A stretch of 64,000 bases of DNA from an uncultured Bacteroidales bacterium (GTDB taxonomy: Bacteria > Bacteroidota > Bacteroidia > Bacteroidales > P3): the NCBI GenBank assembly GCA_949291555.1, contig CASEWE010000005.1, positions 1 through 64,000 on the forward strand. Direction: 5' to 3'. Within the stretch, counting starts at the first letter, position 1. Every line of letters starts with the position of its first letter. The position numbers and the translations under genes are program-made. The notes under the pieces are model-generated. The model was not told the origin of the DNA and searched no databases. It saw only the letters and a list, made by a program, of their open reading frames with translations. Shown piece after piece: positions 36,541-45,546 of this stretch.

Positions 36541-37797
36541 ATGCCTTTCATGAAAGTCACATACCGCAACCTTCCGTTTCCGGCAGCCTGCATCGTTTTC
36601 CTCTTGCTGGCCGCCTTGCCGAACCTTTCCCCCGCCTTCTCCCAAGACAGGAAAGCCTTGGAAGCCGACAAGAAGAAGCTGGAGCAGGAAATCGCCCAGA
36701 CTTCGCGGCAATTGAACCAGACCCGGAAGAAACAAAAGACCACCGTGGCGCAATTGCAAATGGTGAACAGCAACATCGACAAACGCAAGCAGCTCATTAC
36801 CGGGCTCAACAAGGAAGTAGCGCTCACCGAGCGGGAAATCGGGAAACTGGAAAGCAAGATTTCCCGCCTGGGCCGGGATGTGGTCACGCTCAAAGACGAA
36901 TATGCCAAGCTGATCGCCGCTTCCTACAGGCATCGGAACCGGTATTCCACCCTGATGTTCATCTTCGCCTCCCAGAATTTCAACCAGGCCCTGCGGAGGA
37001 TCAAGTACATCGGCCAATACAACGACTACCTCCGCAAGCAAGTGGCGTTGATCAACGAAAAACAGATCGTTCTCGAAAGCAGCCGGAAAAGCCTTGTCGC
37101 CGAAAAGGAAAACAAGCAGCAGCTGGTCAGCGGCCAGCAGCAGGAAAAAAAGAAACTCGAACAGGAACAACGGGAAAAGAACCGCATGGTAGCCCAGCTC
37201 AAATCGCAAGAAAAAAAGCTGCGGAAGAAAATGCAGGATCAGCAAAAAAAGGTCAACCAGCTCAACGCCCAAATCAAAAAGCTGATTGAAGAGGAGATAC
37301 GGCGTTCCCAGGAAGAAGCCCGGAAAAAAGGTGCAGCCAGCAGCGGGCAAGCCACCTACGCCCTTACCCCGGAGGAAAAGGCCCTTTCGAGCAATTTCGA
37401 AAGCAACAAAGGGAAACTTCCCTGGCCGGTGGAAAGGGGAACCTTGTCCGGCCATTTCGGCACGCACCCCCACCCGGTAATCAGCAGCGTGCAAGTCACC
37501 AACAACGGGATCGACATCCTTACCGAACGAGGCGCCTCCGCCCGGGCCGTATTCAAAGGGGAAGTCGCCAACATCGGTTCGGTCTACGGGCTCAAATTCG
37601 TCATGATCCGGCACGGGGCCTACATCACGGTCTACGCCAACCTCGACCAAGTCTTCGTGAAACAAGGGCAAGAGATCGACACCAAGGAGGAAATAGGACG
37701 GGTCTACTACGATTCGGAAGAAGACAAAAGCGAATTGCAATTCCAAATTTGGAAAAGCACCACCAAAGTAGATCCCGAAGATTGGATCGCCAAGTAA
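36541..37797 (+). CDS. EnvC-like murein hydrolase activator (degenerate LytM)
   Basis: A 418-residue exported protein: signal peptide (FPAACIVFLLLAALPNLSPAFS), then a coiled coil about residues 35-275, then a C-terminal M23/LytM-fold domain. The zinc ligands are missing: the first HxxxD is NNGIDI and the final HxH is LQFQIW. Loss of these residues is the hallmark of EnvC-type proteins, which activate cell-division amidases rather than cut peptidoglycan. It closes the operon that starts with the flippase. The start could also be the ATG at 36550. Confidence 0.9.
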   Translation: MPFMKVTYRNLPFPAACIVFLLLAALPNLSPAFSQDRKALEADKKKLEQEIAQTSRQLNQTRKKQKTTVAQLQMVNSNIDKRKQLITGLNKEVALTEREIGKLESKISRLGRDVVTLKDEYAKLIAASYRHRNRYSTLMFIFASQNFNQALRRIKYIGQYNDYLRKQVALINEKQIVLESSRKSLVAEKENKQQLVSGQQQEKKKLEQEQREKNRMVAQLKSQEKKLRKKMQDQQKKVNQLNAQIKKLIEEEIRRSQEEARKKGAASSGQATYALTPEEKALSSNFESNKGKLPWPVERGTLSGHFGTHPHPVISSVQVTNNGIDILTERGASARAVFKGEVANIGSVYGLKFVMIRHGAYITVYANLDQVFVKQGQEIDTKEEIGRVYYDSEEDKSELQFQIWKSTTKVDPEDWIAK

Positions 37798-37883
37798 GAG
37801 GACACCTGCGCCGAAACCTTCCCCCGCAGGAGGTTCGTCCGCAAAGAAAGACCGTGTTCCGGAACAATCCGATAGACAACGAA

Positions 37884-38510
37884 ATGCAAACGAAAAACAT
37901 CTGCGTGTTCTGCGCCTCGTCCAAAGGAACCGAGGCCGCTTTCATCGAGGCCGCCCGGGAAACCGGCCGCATGATAGCCCGCAACGGCTGGATTCTCCTC
38001 TACGGGGGCGCTTGCTGCGGACTGATGGGGGAAGTTGCCGATTCCGCCTTGGAAGAGGGAGGCATTGTCCACGGGATCATTCCCGATTTCTTCGAGCACT
38101 ACGACTTCGAAGTCATCCATCCGGCCTTGACCCGGCTTGTCCGCGTGCCGACCATGGCAAAGCGCAAGGAGCTTCTCATCGCCCAAGCCGATGCTTTCGT
38201 GACCCTTCCCGGTTCATACGGCACATTGGACGAGCTTTTCGAGACCTTGGTCCTCCAACAGCTCAAGCAAATCGACAAGCCGGTATTCCTGCTCGACGCC
38301 CAAGGGTTCTACGCCCCCCTTCTCCAGCAGCTCGCCCGCATGCAAGACGCCGGGTTCCTGCACAAGGAAAACCGGAAACTGCTCCAAGTGGTTCCCGATG
38401 TCGCGGAATTGGGAAAAGCGCTCTGCAAGACCCTGGGGTCGAACGGTCCTTCCTCCCCCTGCCTTGAAAAAAGGCAACCAGGCAACCCGCCCCGCAAAAC
38501 CTTCCGCTAA
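37884..38510 (+). CDS. LOG-family nucleotide monophosphate phosphoribohydrolase
   Basis: A 208-residue protein with the Rossmann-like lysine-decarboxylase-like/LOG motif: YGGACCGLMGEVADSALEEGG and LPGSYGTLDELFE (about residues 107-119; the usual third Gly of PGGxGTxxE is Ser). LOG enzymes cleave nucleoside 5'-monophosphates to base plus ribose 5-phosphate, and in plants they activate cytokinins. The C-terminal 25 residues are basic and Pro-rich, unlike most homologues. It starts 87 nt after EnvC. Confidence 0.85.
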   Translation: MQTKNICVFCASSKGTEAAFIEAARETGRMIARNGWILLYGGACCGLMGEVADSALEEGGIVHGIIPDFFEHYDFEVIHPALTRLVRVPTMAKRKELLIAQADAFVTLPGSYGTLDELFETLVLQQLKQIDKPVFLLDAQGFYAPLLQQLARMQDAGFLHKENRKLLQVVPDVAELGKALCKTLGSNGPSSPCLEKRQPGNPPRKTFR

Positions 38511-38580
38511 AGGGAACGACTTGCCGGAACGCTACGGATATGGCGATCGCCCGTGAACAAACTGAAAAAAAACACTTGCC

Positions 38581-40152
38581 ATGCAAAAGACAGAAACCAT
38601 AAAGCACGCAACCAGCCGCCGAACAGACCCAAAAACTTTTTCCGCTTGCAAAAGGGGACGCATCCTGCCCTGGAGCCTGCTGCCATTCTTCCTGTTATGC
38701 CTGAATCCGGCAAAAGGCCAAGACGCAAGCAATCCCGCGCCCGTCAAGGAAGGGTATGAAATCCGGGTAAAAATGCGCAATTATCCCGACTCGCTCAATC
38801 ACCTCCTGCTACTGGGAAGGTACAACTGGTCGGCCCAGTACATCACCGACACCGCCCGGTACGATGCCGGAAGCGGCACCTACCTCTTTCAAGGCTCCCA
38901 GCCCAAAGAAGGGGGCATGTACCTGATCATCACGGCCGACAAGCAATACGTGGACTTCATTTTCGACCAAGACCAGCATATCGGCATCGAATTGGAGTAC
39001 CCGAATCTTTTTTCGAGCATAAAATTTGAAAACTCGCCTGAAAACGATGCTTACCAAGCCTTCGCGGAAAAAGGGAAAGACGATTTCGAAACGATGAACC
39101 GCCTGCAACAGGAATACAAGCAAGCCTCGGCCTCGAAAGACACTTCGGCCGAGAAACGGCTGCGGGACGAAATCAACGCGCTCTACGAAAAGATGGCGGA
39201 AGACCGGCAATCCTTCTCCGACCAGAATCCCGGCAACCTCATGTCCGCCATATTCAACGCCCAGAAAGAAGTCGATGTCCCCCCTGCCCCGGACCGGCTT
39301 CCGGAGGAAGAAAAGCGGATGTGGCAATACGAATACTACAAAAATCATTATTTCGACAACTTCGACCTCTGCGACGACCGCTTGCTCCGCACGCCCCTTT
39401 TCTACCAACGGGTAAAATCCTTCCACGACAAGGTGCTTTACATGCAGAGCCCGGACTCGATCAAGTACGCTTGGGAACGGCTCATCGAAAAAGCCAAATG
39501 CAACAAGGAAATGTTCAAGATGCTGGTCTGGTACCCGGTAGACGAATACCAACGTTCGGAAATCATCGGGCAAGACGCCGTATGGGTCTACTTGGCCAAG
39601 AAATATTACTTGGGCGGCCAAGCCTACTGGGCTTCGCCCAGCATCGTCGAAAATTTCCGCAAGCGCATCAACCGCGTGGAGCCTTTGCTAATCGGCAACA
39701 AGCCCAAGGAATTCTATTGCCCCGACTCCACCATCGGGCAGCCCGGCCAGAACTGGGTTTCGGTGTTTTCCTCCCCCAAACGCTACACGGTAATCATTTT
39801 CTGGTCTCTCAGTTGCGGCCATTGCAAGACGGCCATGCCCCAATGGCACAAGCTGTACATGGAAAAAGGCCGGGAATGGGACTTCGAAGTCATTGCCATC
39901 TGCAAGGATTTCGACATTCCGGCCTGGAAGAAATACATCCAGGATCATGATCTGGGCGGATGGATAAACCTCAACGGGAAAGAATCCAACCTGGACTACA
40001 ACGATGCCTGGGACATTACCACCACCCCCACTGTCTATGTGCTGGATCGCGAAAAACGGATCGTCACCAAGAAAATCGATGCGGAATACCTGGAAGATTT
40101 CCTGATGAACTGGCAACGGCTGCATTACCCCGGCGAGAAATTCCCGTTCTGA
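38581..40152 (+). CDS. Exported thioredoxin-fold protein (TlpA-like, DUF5106-type)
   Basis: A 523-residue protein with an internal-type signal/anchor (LPWSLLPFFLLCLNPAKG, about residues 29-46). A beta-rich N-terminal domain and a long helical middle (about 150-370) follow. The C-terminal thioredoxin domain has the redox motif SLSCGHCKTAMP (CGHC, about residue 418) and cis-Pro in TTTPTVYVLD. It would act as a periplasmic thiol:disulfide oxidoreductase. The long N-terminus before the signal suggests the true start might be later, but no later ATG precedes the signal. Confidence 0.82.
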   Translation: MQKTETIKHATSRRTDPKTFSACKRGRILPWSLLPFFLLCLNPAKGQDASNPAPVKEGYEIRVKMRNYPDSLNHLLLLGRYNWSAQYITDTARYDAGSGTYLFQGSQPKEGGMYLIITADKQYVDFIFDQDQHIGIELEYPNLFSSIKFENSPENDAYQAFAEKGKDDFETMNRLQQEYKQASASKDTSAEKRLRDEINALYEKMAEDRQSFSDQNPGNLMSAIFNAQKEVDVPPAPDRLPEEEKRMWQYEYYKNHYFDNFDLCDDRLLRTPLFYQRVKSFHDKVLYMQSPDSIKYAWERLIEKAKCNKEMFKMLVWYPVDEYQRSEIIGQDAVWVYLAKKYYLGGQAYWASPSIVENFRKRINRVEPLLIGNKPKEFYCPDSTIGQPGQNWVSVFSSPKRYTVIIFWSLSCGHCKTAMPQWHKLYMEKGREWDFEVIAICKDFDIPAWKKYIQDHDLGGWINLNGKESNLDYNDAWDITTTPTVYVLDREKRIVTKKIDAEYLEDFLMNWQRLHYPGEKFPF

Positions 40153-40198
40153 CAAGCCCGCAGCAACCAAGTTGCCCGATATCGCCCCATCAATCGAA

Positions 40199-40250
40199 GC
40201 ATGAAGGGCAGCTGCGCTCCCTTCATGCTTCCTCGTAAAGGGAGCGCAGC
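40199..40250. terminator. Nested inverted repeats between convergent genes
   Basis: Two mutually exclusive stems overlap the recO stop: GCATGAAGGG/CCCTTCATGC (40199-40208/40219-40228) and GCTGCGCTCCC/GGGAGCGCAGC (40211-40221/40240-40250). The position between convergent genes suggests transcription termination, but neither stem is followed by a clear T-run. Confidence 0.45.
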
Positions 40251-40972
40251 ACGCTCATGGAAAGGAAGTCCCCGCTCATGCCCGACTGCATCCGGCAATA
40301 ATCGGCCAGAACCGGCAAAAGCCGCTGACGTTGCTGCCGGGTGAAAACATTGCCTGCCGGGAAATTCTCTTTTTCATGAAGCCCTATCAGCCGGACCATA
40401 TCGGAAACCGCTTCCCCGGCGGCATACTCGCCATGAGCCGGACGGGAAGGCACGAAACAGCCTTCCCTGAAATCGAAAAACCTCCCGCCGCCTCCGTCCG
40501 GCACACGCGGGCAGACACCGAGCAGCGAAATGATTTCCATCAAGAAAAAAAGGTGGAAATCGGAAAAACCCGACTGCCGCCGGTCGAAATCCTGCAACGC
40601 TTGCCAGATTCTTTCGAAGAAGCCCTCATCGGGCTCGGATTGCGTGATGCAGCGGCCCAGCACCTCTGCCATGAAAAAAGCCATGCTGCTCTTGCGCACA
40701 TCGGAATAAAGGCTGCGGTAAACGTAAGCAAGCTTGACATCGGCCATGTAAGGGAGGCTTCCTTCCGCATTGCCTCCGGTTTTTCTTTCGTAAGAAAATT
40801 CTATCTGGCTCAAAGGAAAGAAAAATGGCTTCCGAATTTTTCCTCCCGGCCTCGTTCCCGTTCGAACCATGAAGCCGCGCATTCCCTCGAGGCGCGAATA
40901 GACATCGACAACCAGCTTGTTGTCGCCGTACCGGATCTGGCGAGCCACAATCCCTCTGCTGGAGACCCTCAT
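40223..40972 (-). CDS. recO: DNA repair protein RecO
   Basis: A 249-residue RecO: N-terminal OB fold (RGIVARQIRYGDNKLVVDVYS), the middle helical part with ADVKLAYVYRSLYSDVRKSS, and a C-terminal helical domain. The zinc-finger cysteines of some RecO proteins are absent, as in other Bacteroidetes. It loads RecA with RecR at gaps. Its ATG overlaps the porZ stop (ATGA), so it is co-translated with porZ, an arrangement worth noting since the functions are unrelated. Confidence 0.9.
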   Translation of the reverse strand: MRVSSRGIVARQIRYGDNKLVVDVYSRLEGMRGFMVRTGTRPGGKIRKPFFFPLSQIEFSYERKTGGNAEGSLPYMADVKLAYVYRSLYSDVRKSSMAFFMAEVLGRCITQSEPDEGFFERIWQALQDFDRRQSGFSDFHLFFLMEIISLLGVCPRVPDGGGGRFFDFREGCFVPSRPAHGEYAAGEAVSDMVRLIGLHEKENFPAGNVFTRQQRQRLLPVLADYCRMQSGMSGDFLSMSVLRSLYEEA

Positions 40973-43311
40973 CGCACATAAAAGATTTTACAAGCCAGCT
41001 TCTGCTTCCGGTCGTCATCGCTGGCGAAAACCAGCAACACGCCGCTATCGGGCTTGCGCCCTTGCAAGCTGAACCCGTCCCAGGAAAGCTGCCCTCCCGT
41101 GGCACGCGCCTGGTAAATCAGGTTGCCCCGGGTATCGGTTATCTTGACAATGGCATTGGAAGGGAGACCTTTTATGTTGATATAGCCCGCATATCCCGGA
41201 CGGACCGGATTAGGGTAAACCCGGACCTGGCTTTCATCGAACGCATCGGTCGAAGTAGCCGTTCCCCGGTAGGAAACCACACCTTGATCGCTGGCAATGA
41301 AAAGCTCGCCCGTCTCCTGGTTCAACGAAAGATGGGTGATGGAATTGGAAAGGAGGGGGGAATTTTCGACCGTGAAATGCGCCAGTTCCTCCATCCCGTC
41401 GGAAGAAACCAGATACAAGCCATTGGCGGAAGTGCCTAACCACTTGCGATTCCCGCCATCCACAGCTATAGCCGTAACCTGATCGTCACGAAGGAGTTCC
41501 ATGAGGTAGCCATCGCGCGGCACCCGGATGGTCTTGACCGGAACCGAGGAATAGCTGCCATCGGGCGAATCGAACATGGCCGCATGCTGGTCGATGATTT
41601 TCACGCCGCGGTCGGTTCCGAACCAAACATGCCCCAAAGCGTCTTCCACCATGCAGAATACCTTGGTAGTAAGCAAGTCGTTCCCCTTGTTCATGTCCAC
41701 CTGCAAGCCTTTTATCGAATTTCCATCCGTTTCAAAGACCGCTACCTGCGACTTGTTGAACAAAACCCACTTGTGCTGCCAGTAATCGACCATGAGATCG
41801 CTTACCCGGTCGGTCCCGTAACCGCAAACGCGCAAATCGTAAGAATTCCAGCTCCCGTCTTGGTGCAAGACATGCAAGGAATTGTCTGCCAATGTGTTCA
41901 AAATCCACAAATCACCCTCCCTGTCGAATGCCAGGGAAGTAAGACGGCAGGAAGTGTGGATCACGTTGTCCATCTCCAAAGGCGAGTTGCTTGGGGTATA
42001 GAAGCGCGTCTTCCCATCGAGGCTTATCTCTGCAAGCCCTTCCACGGCGCCAGCCACCCAAAAGCGCCCCGGGGTGCGCGGATCCTCCAAAGCATAGGAA
42101 GCCGAAGACCAGGAAGCCAGTTCCGGGAAATTCTCCTGGCTGATATTTTCCCATTCGTTCCCGCTGAAATACGAAACTTGGAAAGGCATCACGATAGGGG
42201 CGAAATACGAGGTATAGCCGCCTAAGCAAGACAGGATGCCTTTCCCGTTTCCGGACATTGCGTACGGGGCATCGAACAGCGGCCCGTTGAAGCAATAGGT
42301 ATCCGAACCCGGAGTCCCATCTGTCCTCGCCCGGGCGAGACATCCATCGCTCCCTACCCAAAGTTCGCCCTGCCGGTCTACCAGAGCGGAGGAAATCCTC
42401 CCCTGGCGAGTGTCTTGCCAAAGGAACTCCCGCGTGAGGGCATCCGACCAGATTTCCACATGGCTGCGGTTCGAAACCGAATCGAACAGTCCGACCACCA
42501 GATAATCCTTATCGGTCTTGGCAAAAAGCAATTCCTTGCCCTCGAACGGAATAGCCAAAGGTTCCCATCCTCGATGGCAATCCCCCCAATACAAACCCGC
42601 CGGGCTTGCCAGCAGCAATTTGCCCCATAAGGCACCGCAAGAGGCGAGAGGCCTCGTCCCTATGCAGGTATCGGTCTGCCAGACAGCGTAATCATTGAGA
42701 TTGGGAGCATCTTCCGGCGCATACTTCAGGCAATTCCCGGTCACGATGTAAATCATCCCGTCGTCCACCTGCACATCGGATACCGGTTCGTACGTGCCGG
42801 TACCGCTTATCATCATGTAGGTTTCCTTCACCTCCTCTTTCAGCAAATCCAGCACCACCAGCCCGAAACCGGTCGCGATATAAGCATAACGCCCCGCCAC
42901 CCGGATAGCCTGGATGGTTTTCTCCGCCCCGATATTCTTCTCGAAAATGTCCGAAACCGGACTCACATCCCCCTCCCCGTAAACCAGATCGATTTTCCCA
43001 TTGTCATATCCCAGCACGAACACATCCCGAACAGGATCATAGGCCATGGCCGAAAGGTTGACATCGGTCAAGCCCTTGGTCCGGTCCATCTTGCCGAACC
43101 GGTTATCGCGCTTGTCGAAATACAGCAGTTGCTTCCCGGAAAGGCCGTAAATCAATTCCCCTCTTTCGGTCAAGTCCTCGACAGGGCTCAAGGCGAAATG
43201 CGTCCGCCACTGCCCCACCGGCACCTGCGGGGCGTCCTGCCCGGAAACAGACGAAACGGAAAAGCAAGAAAATGCCGGGAGAAAAAACAACAGGAATCGC
43301 AGGAATCTCAT
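40969..43311 (-). CDS. porZ: Type IX secretion system component PorZ
   Basis: A 780-residue exported protein (signal RFLRFLLFFLPAFSCFSVSS). Two beta-propeller regions are built from two-component-regulator-propeller repeats (VPVGQWRTHFALSPVEDL; LVDRQGELWVGSDGCLARA; ALGHVWFGTDRGVKIID). The C-terminal domain resembles a T9SS sorting signal (VRVYPNPVRPGYAGYINIKG). PorZ sits on the surface and helps attach A-LPS to T9SS cargo. The start at 43311 precedes the signal peptide. Its presence implies a type IX secretion system in this organism. Confidence 0.85.
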   Translation of the reverse strand: MRFLRFLLFFLPAFSCFSVSSVSGQDAPQVPVGQWRTHFALSPVEDLTERGELIYGLSGKQLLYFDKRDNRFGKMDRTKGLTDVNLSAMAYDPVRDVFVLGYDNGKIDLVYGEGDVSPVSDIFEKNIGAEKTIQAIRVAGRYAYIATGFGLVVLDLLKEEVKETYMMISGTGTYEPVSDVQVDDGMIYIVTGNCLKYAPEDAPNLNDYAVWQTDTCIGTRPLASCGALWGKLLLASPAGLYWGDCHRGWEPLAIPFEGKELLFAKTDKDYLVVGLFDSVSNRSHVEIWSDALTREFLWQDTRQGRISSALVDRQGELWVGSDGCLARARTDGTPGSDTYCFNGPLFDAPYAMSGNGKGILSCLGGYTSYFAPIVMPFQVSYFSGNEWENISQENFPELASWSSASYALEDPRTPGRFWVAGAVEGLAEISLDGKTRFYTPSNSPLEMDNVIHTSCRLTSLAFDREGDLWILNTLADNSLHVLHQDGSWNSYDLRVCGYGTDRVSDLMVDYWQHKWVLFNKSQVAVFETDGNSIKGLQVDMNKGNDLLTTKVFCMVEDALGHVWFGTDRGVKIIDQHAAMFDSPDGSYSSVPVKTIRVPRDGYLMELLRDDQVTAIAVDGGNRKWLGTSANGLYLVSSDGMEELAHFTVENSPLLSNSITHLSLNQETGELFIASDQGVVSYRGTATSTDAFDESQVRVYPNPVRPGYAGYINIKGLPSNAIVKITDTRGNLIYQARATGGQLSWDGFSLQGRKPDSGVLLVFASDDDRKQKLACKIFYVR

Positions 43312-43444
43312 GGTTCTTGTATTTAAAGAAGGCAGGCAACGGGACAACGAACGGGCAACACGCACCGTTCCCTTGCGTCCCGCCATGCCGAAAACTTTCC
43401 GGGAAGCCGTCAGGCTTGGATTGCGAATTTACGGATTTTCCCCG

Positions 43445-43452
43445 TACATTTG
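43445..43452 (+). promoter_or_regulatory. -7 promoter box for the CPBP protease gene
   Basis: TACATTTG followed by CCC, 81 nt before the ATG at 43533. Confidence 0.5.
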
Positions 43453-43532
43453 CCCAAGCCGTTCCGGCCCGCGCCCTCCACTGCGACAAAAAAGGCACGA
43501 ATCGGAACAAGCCCTCTAATCCGGCATGCACG

Positions 43533-44459
43533 ATGAAACACAAGGACGTATTCCCGCTTTTCCCGCTCCACCTGCAACTGATGTATTTCATCCTCATTGC
43601 CGCCGGATGCCATCTGGTGGTTTCCAACCTCGCGGTCCTCTTGTCCGTGGCGTTCTGGGGGAAGGACGCCTGGAACCAGACCGCGCCGCTGCTCTTCATC
43701 CAGTTCTTTTCCACCATCGGGACTTTCCTCCTGCCGGCCTTGTGGCTGGGACGGATGAAGAAAAAGCAAGATCCCGGCTATCTCGGGGCACGCACCCGCC
43801 CGCCATTAACGAAAACAGCCGTCGCGCTCGCGGCCTACCTGCTCCTAATCCCTTCGATTTCCGCCCTGCAAGACTGGTCCGGGAACTGGAACCTATCCGA
43901 AAGCCCCGTTGCCTGGCTAAGATGGCTGCACCAGAAAAGCGAAATCTCGCAACAACTCACCCTGCAAATGCTGCAGGTGCGGTCATGGGGCCTCTTCAGC
44001 CTGACGATATTGACCGTAGGGGTCTGCGCAGGCATTTGCGAGGAATTCTTTTTCCGCGGAGGCCTGCAGCGCCTTTTGCAAGAATGGTTCAAAAACCCTC
44101 ATGCGGCCATCTGGGTCACGGCGGCCGTGTTCAGCCTTGTCCACCTCGATCCTTACGGGTTCCTGCCACGTCTCCTCCTGGGAGCCTTGCTGGGGTATGC
44201 CGGATTCTGGAGCGGAAGCCTATGGCTCCCGGTCCTTCTCCATGTGCTGAACAATTCGGCCATGGCCACCTTGGAATTCCTTCATTACAACGGATACATC
44301 GCCTTCTCCATGGAAAGGCTCGAAGAAAACCCGGGAACAGGCCTTCTCGCGGCAAGCCTCGTGCTGCTATGCGCCCTTGTCATGGGAGCGAAAGCCTGCG
44401 GTTCCCGCAGGCGGAAAACGCGTTCGAAAGAAAGCGGGAACGCCACGGCAGAAAATTGA
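43533..44459 (+). CDS. CPBP-family intramembrane metalloprotease
   Basis: A 308-residue protein with about eight membrane helices. It carries the three CPBP (Abi/CAAX) motifs: EEFFFRGGL (about residue 169), FSLVHLD and HVLNNS, which supply the glutamates and histidines of the active site. Substrates are unknown; family members include CAAX proteases and bacteriocin-immunity proteins. The ATG at 43533 is favoured by the promoter at 43445. The gene ends just before the left tRNA-derived repeat of the island. Confidence 0.9.
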   Translation: MKHKDVFPLFPLHLQLMYFILIAAGCHLVVSNLAVLLSVAFWGKDAWNQTAPLLFIQFFSTIGTFLLPALWLGRMKKKQDPGYLGARTRPPLTKTAVALAAYLLLIPSISALQDWSGNWNLSESPVAWLRWLHQKSEISQQLTLQMLQVRSWGLFSLTILTVGVCAGICEEFFFRGGLQRLLQEWFKNPHAAIWVTAAVFSLVHLDPYGFLPRLLLGALLGYAGFWSGSLWLPVLLHVLNNSAMATLEFLHYNGYIAFSMERLEENPGTGLLAASLVLLCALVMGAKACGSRRRKTRSKESGNATAEN

Positions 44460-44461
44460 AA

Positions 44462-44516
44462 AGCCCCTCGAATCCCAGACGATTCAAGGGGCTGTTTTTG
44501 TACCTGAGATCGGAAT
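44462..44516 (-). repeat. Left copy of the tRNA-Leu(CAA) 3' end plus terminator (attachment-site repeat)
   Basis: Positions 44481-44516 are identical over 36 nt to 46663-46698, which covers the terminator and last bases of tRNA-Leu(CAA). Upstream of that, 44462-44480 also aligns with 46647-46662 with a few changes. The hairpin AGCCCCT...AGGGGCT followed by GTTTTTG can stop transcription from the CPBP gene on the plus strand. No complete tRNA is present here. Confidence 0.85.
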
Positions 44517-44566
44517 TGGAATAGGTTGTTAACCTATTGATATTTAATATATTTATTACACCTGGA

Positions 44567-44583
44567 TAGCCAAAGGGTGGCCA
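44567..44583 (+). repeat. Left subterminal inverted repeat of the island
   Basis: TAGCCAAAGGGTGGCCA matches, inverted, the right copy at 46615-46631 in 14 of 17 positions. A separate short palindrome, AATAGGTT/AACCTATT, lies at 44520-44538. Confidence 0.6.
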
Positions 44584-44598
44584 AAAAAAAACAAAAAA

Positions 44599-44880
44599 TC
44601 AGGCGTTCTGGACGATGTCTGTGAAATCCGACCAGTCCTCCACCTTGAAGCCCCGAATATCCCGAACGGACTTCTTGAACCAGTCCACCTTGGACAAATC
44701 CATGACAGCCTTGACCAAAGCCCCCATATCATTGCCCCGGGTCATGTATGTGCTGCCCTGCACCCATTCAAAACCGTCCTTGCGAAGCAGGGCCTTGATT
44801 TCGTAGTAGGCGTTATTATAGGGCTTCCCGTAATTTTCCTCCAGCAAGGAAACGACCATGTCGAAACTCAGCGCATACAT
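44599..44880 (-). CDS. vapD: VapD-family endoribonuclease-like toxin
   Basis: A 93-residue protein of exact VapD length. It has the N-terminal Asp in MYALSFDMVV, NNAYYEIKALLRKDGFEWVQGSTY, DMGALVKAVMDL and the family's C-terminal WFKKSVRDIRGFKVEDWSDF block. VapD proteins have a Cas2-like fold and act as RNases in toxin-antitoxin or virulence contexts. It overlaps the upstream 64-residue gene by 13 nt, so the two are coupled. Its position in the mobile island fits an addiction or defence module. Confidence 0.85.
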   Translation of the reverse strand: MYALSFDMVVSLLEENYGKPYNNAYYEIKALLRKDGFEWVQGSTYMTRGNDMGALVKAVMDLSKVDWFKKSVRDIRGFKVEDWSDFTDIVQNA

Positions 44881-45062
44881 ACCTGTTCGGGTTGAGGCTT
44901 GAAAAGGGCTTCTTGGGCAAAATAAATGATTCCATCCGATGCCTTGGCCGATATTACGGATCCGACAAACGAGTTATCCTCCACCTCGATCACTTCCCCG
45001 GGGACCCAGTCCTCGGCATGGGTCAATTCCGGAGAGATAAGAACAGAATCTCCTACCTTCAT
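44868..45062 (-). CDS. Small protein upstream of VapD, possible antitoxin
   Basis: A 64-residue acidic protein (MKVGDSVLISPELTHAEDW start; GEVIEVEDNSFVGSVI) whose strand pattern suggests a small beta-barrel. I do not recognise a named family. The overlap with vapD and common promoter suggest it is the cognate antitoxin or regulator, but there is no direct evidence. Confidence 0.65.
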   Translation of the reverse strand: MKVGDSVLISPELTHAEDWVPGEVIEVEDNSFVGSVISAKASDGIIYFAQEALFKPQPEQVCMR

Positions 45063-45084
45063 CTTCTTGTTTTTTTTGACAAAG

Positions 45085-45092
45085 CAAAGGTA
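45085..45092 (-). promoter_or_regulatory. -7 promoter box for the vapD cassette
   Basis: The minus strand reads TACCTTTG, 23 nt before the ATG of the VapD partner gene. Confidence 0.5.
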
Positions 45093-45163
45093 GCCATTTT
45101 CAAACTATGATTTAAGCCCGCTTTACGCCTCTCTCTTTTCCCTAAAAAAAGACTCCAATATCA

Positions 45164-45546
45164 TTAAATCATTATCGTCCCCTCTGGATCGTTTTTCTTC
45201 TGTTTATGCAAATCCTCATAACCCGGAAGATTGGCTTTCACCCACTCTATAAATGCGCGAATTTGAGTAGGATTCCAGTCATTTGAACTTGACTCCAAAA
45301 TAATCATTCGATATTGATTACTCTCACGCCTTCCCTCCCTAACATCCTTTTCAATCGCATATTTATATCCATCAGTAGACTGCCAGATCTCCTCAATCTG
45401 ATTCACATTATCGATGTTATGTCTAAATGCTTTTTAATGATCTGTTCATCGTAATCTTTTACGAACCAACTCGTGCTTTCCCTTCTCTGTGCAAAGGTTG
45501 GTTCAAGCACCAGAACCAACAGCATGAAGAGGATAATCTTTCTCAT
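45164..45546 (-). pseudogene. Frameshifted exported protein gene
   Basis: The 5' part (45546 to about 45403) encodes a signal peptide (MRKIILFMLLVLVLEPTFA) and then RRESTSWFVKDYDEQIIKK before stopping. In a second frame the sequence continues as NQIEEIWQSTDGYKYAIEKD to 45164. Joined by a shift near 45400 they give one protein of about 125 residues. Similar YKxAI...YxMIxLE patterns occur at the start of larger Bacteroides secreted proteins, so it also looks truncated. Confidence 0.6.

Noticed and set aside
36541..37797. EnvC treated as a broken peptidase because its zinc ligands are missing
   Set aside because: Loss of these residues is normal for EnvC-type amidase activators, so this is not a defect.
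44462..44516. Considered as merely a second copy of a common terminator
   Set aside because: The identity extends past the hairpin into the tRNA 3' end and brackets a compositionally different block, which a chance terminator would not.
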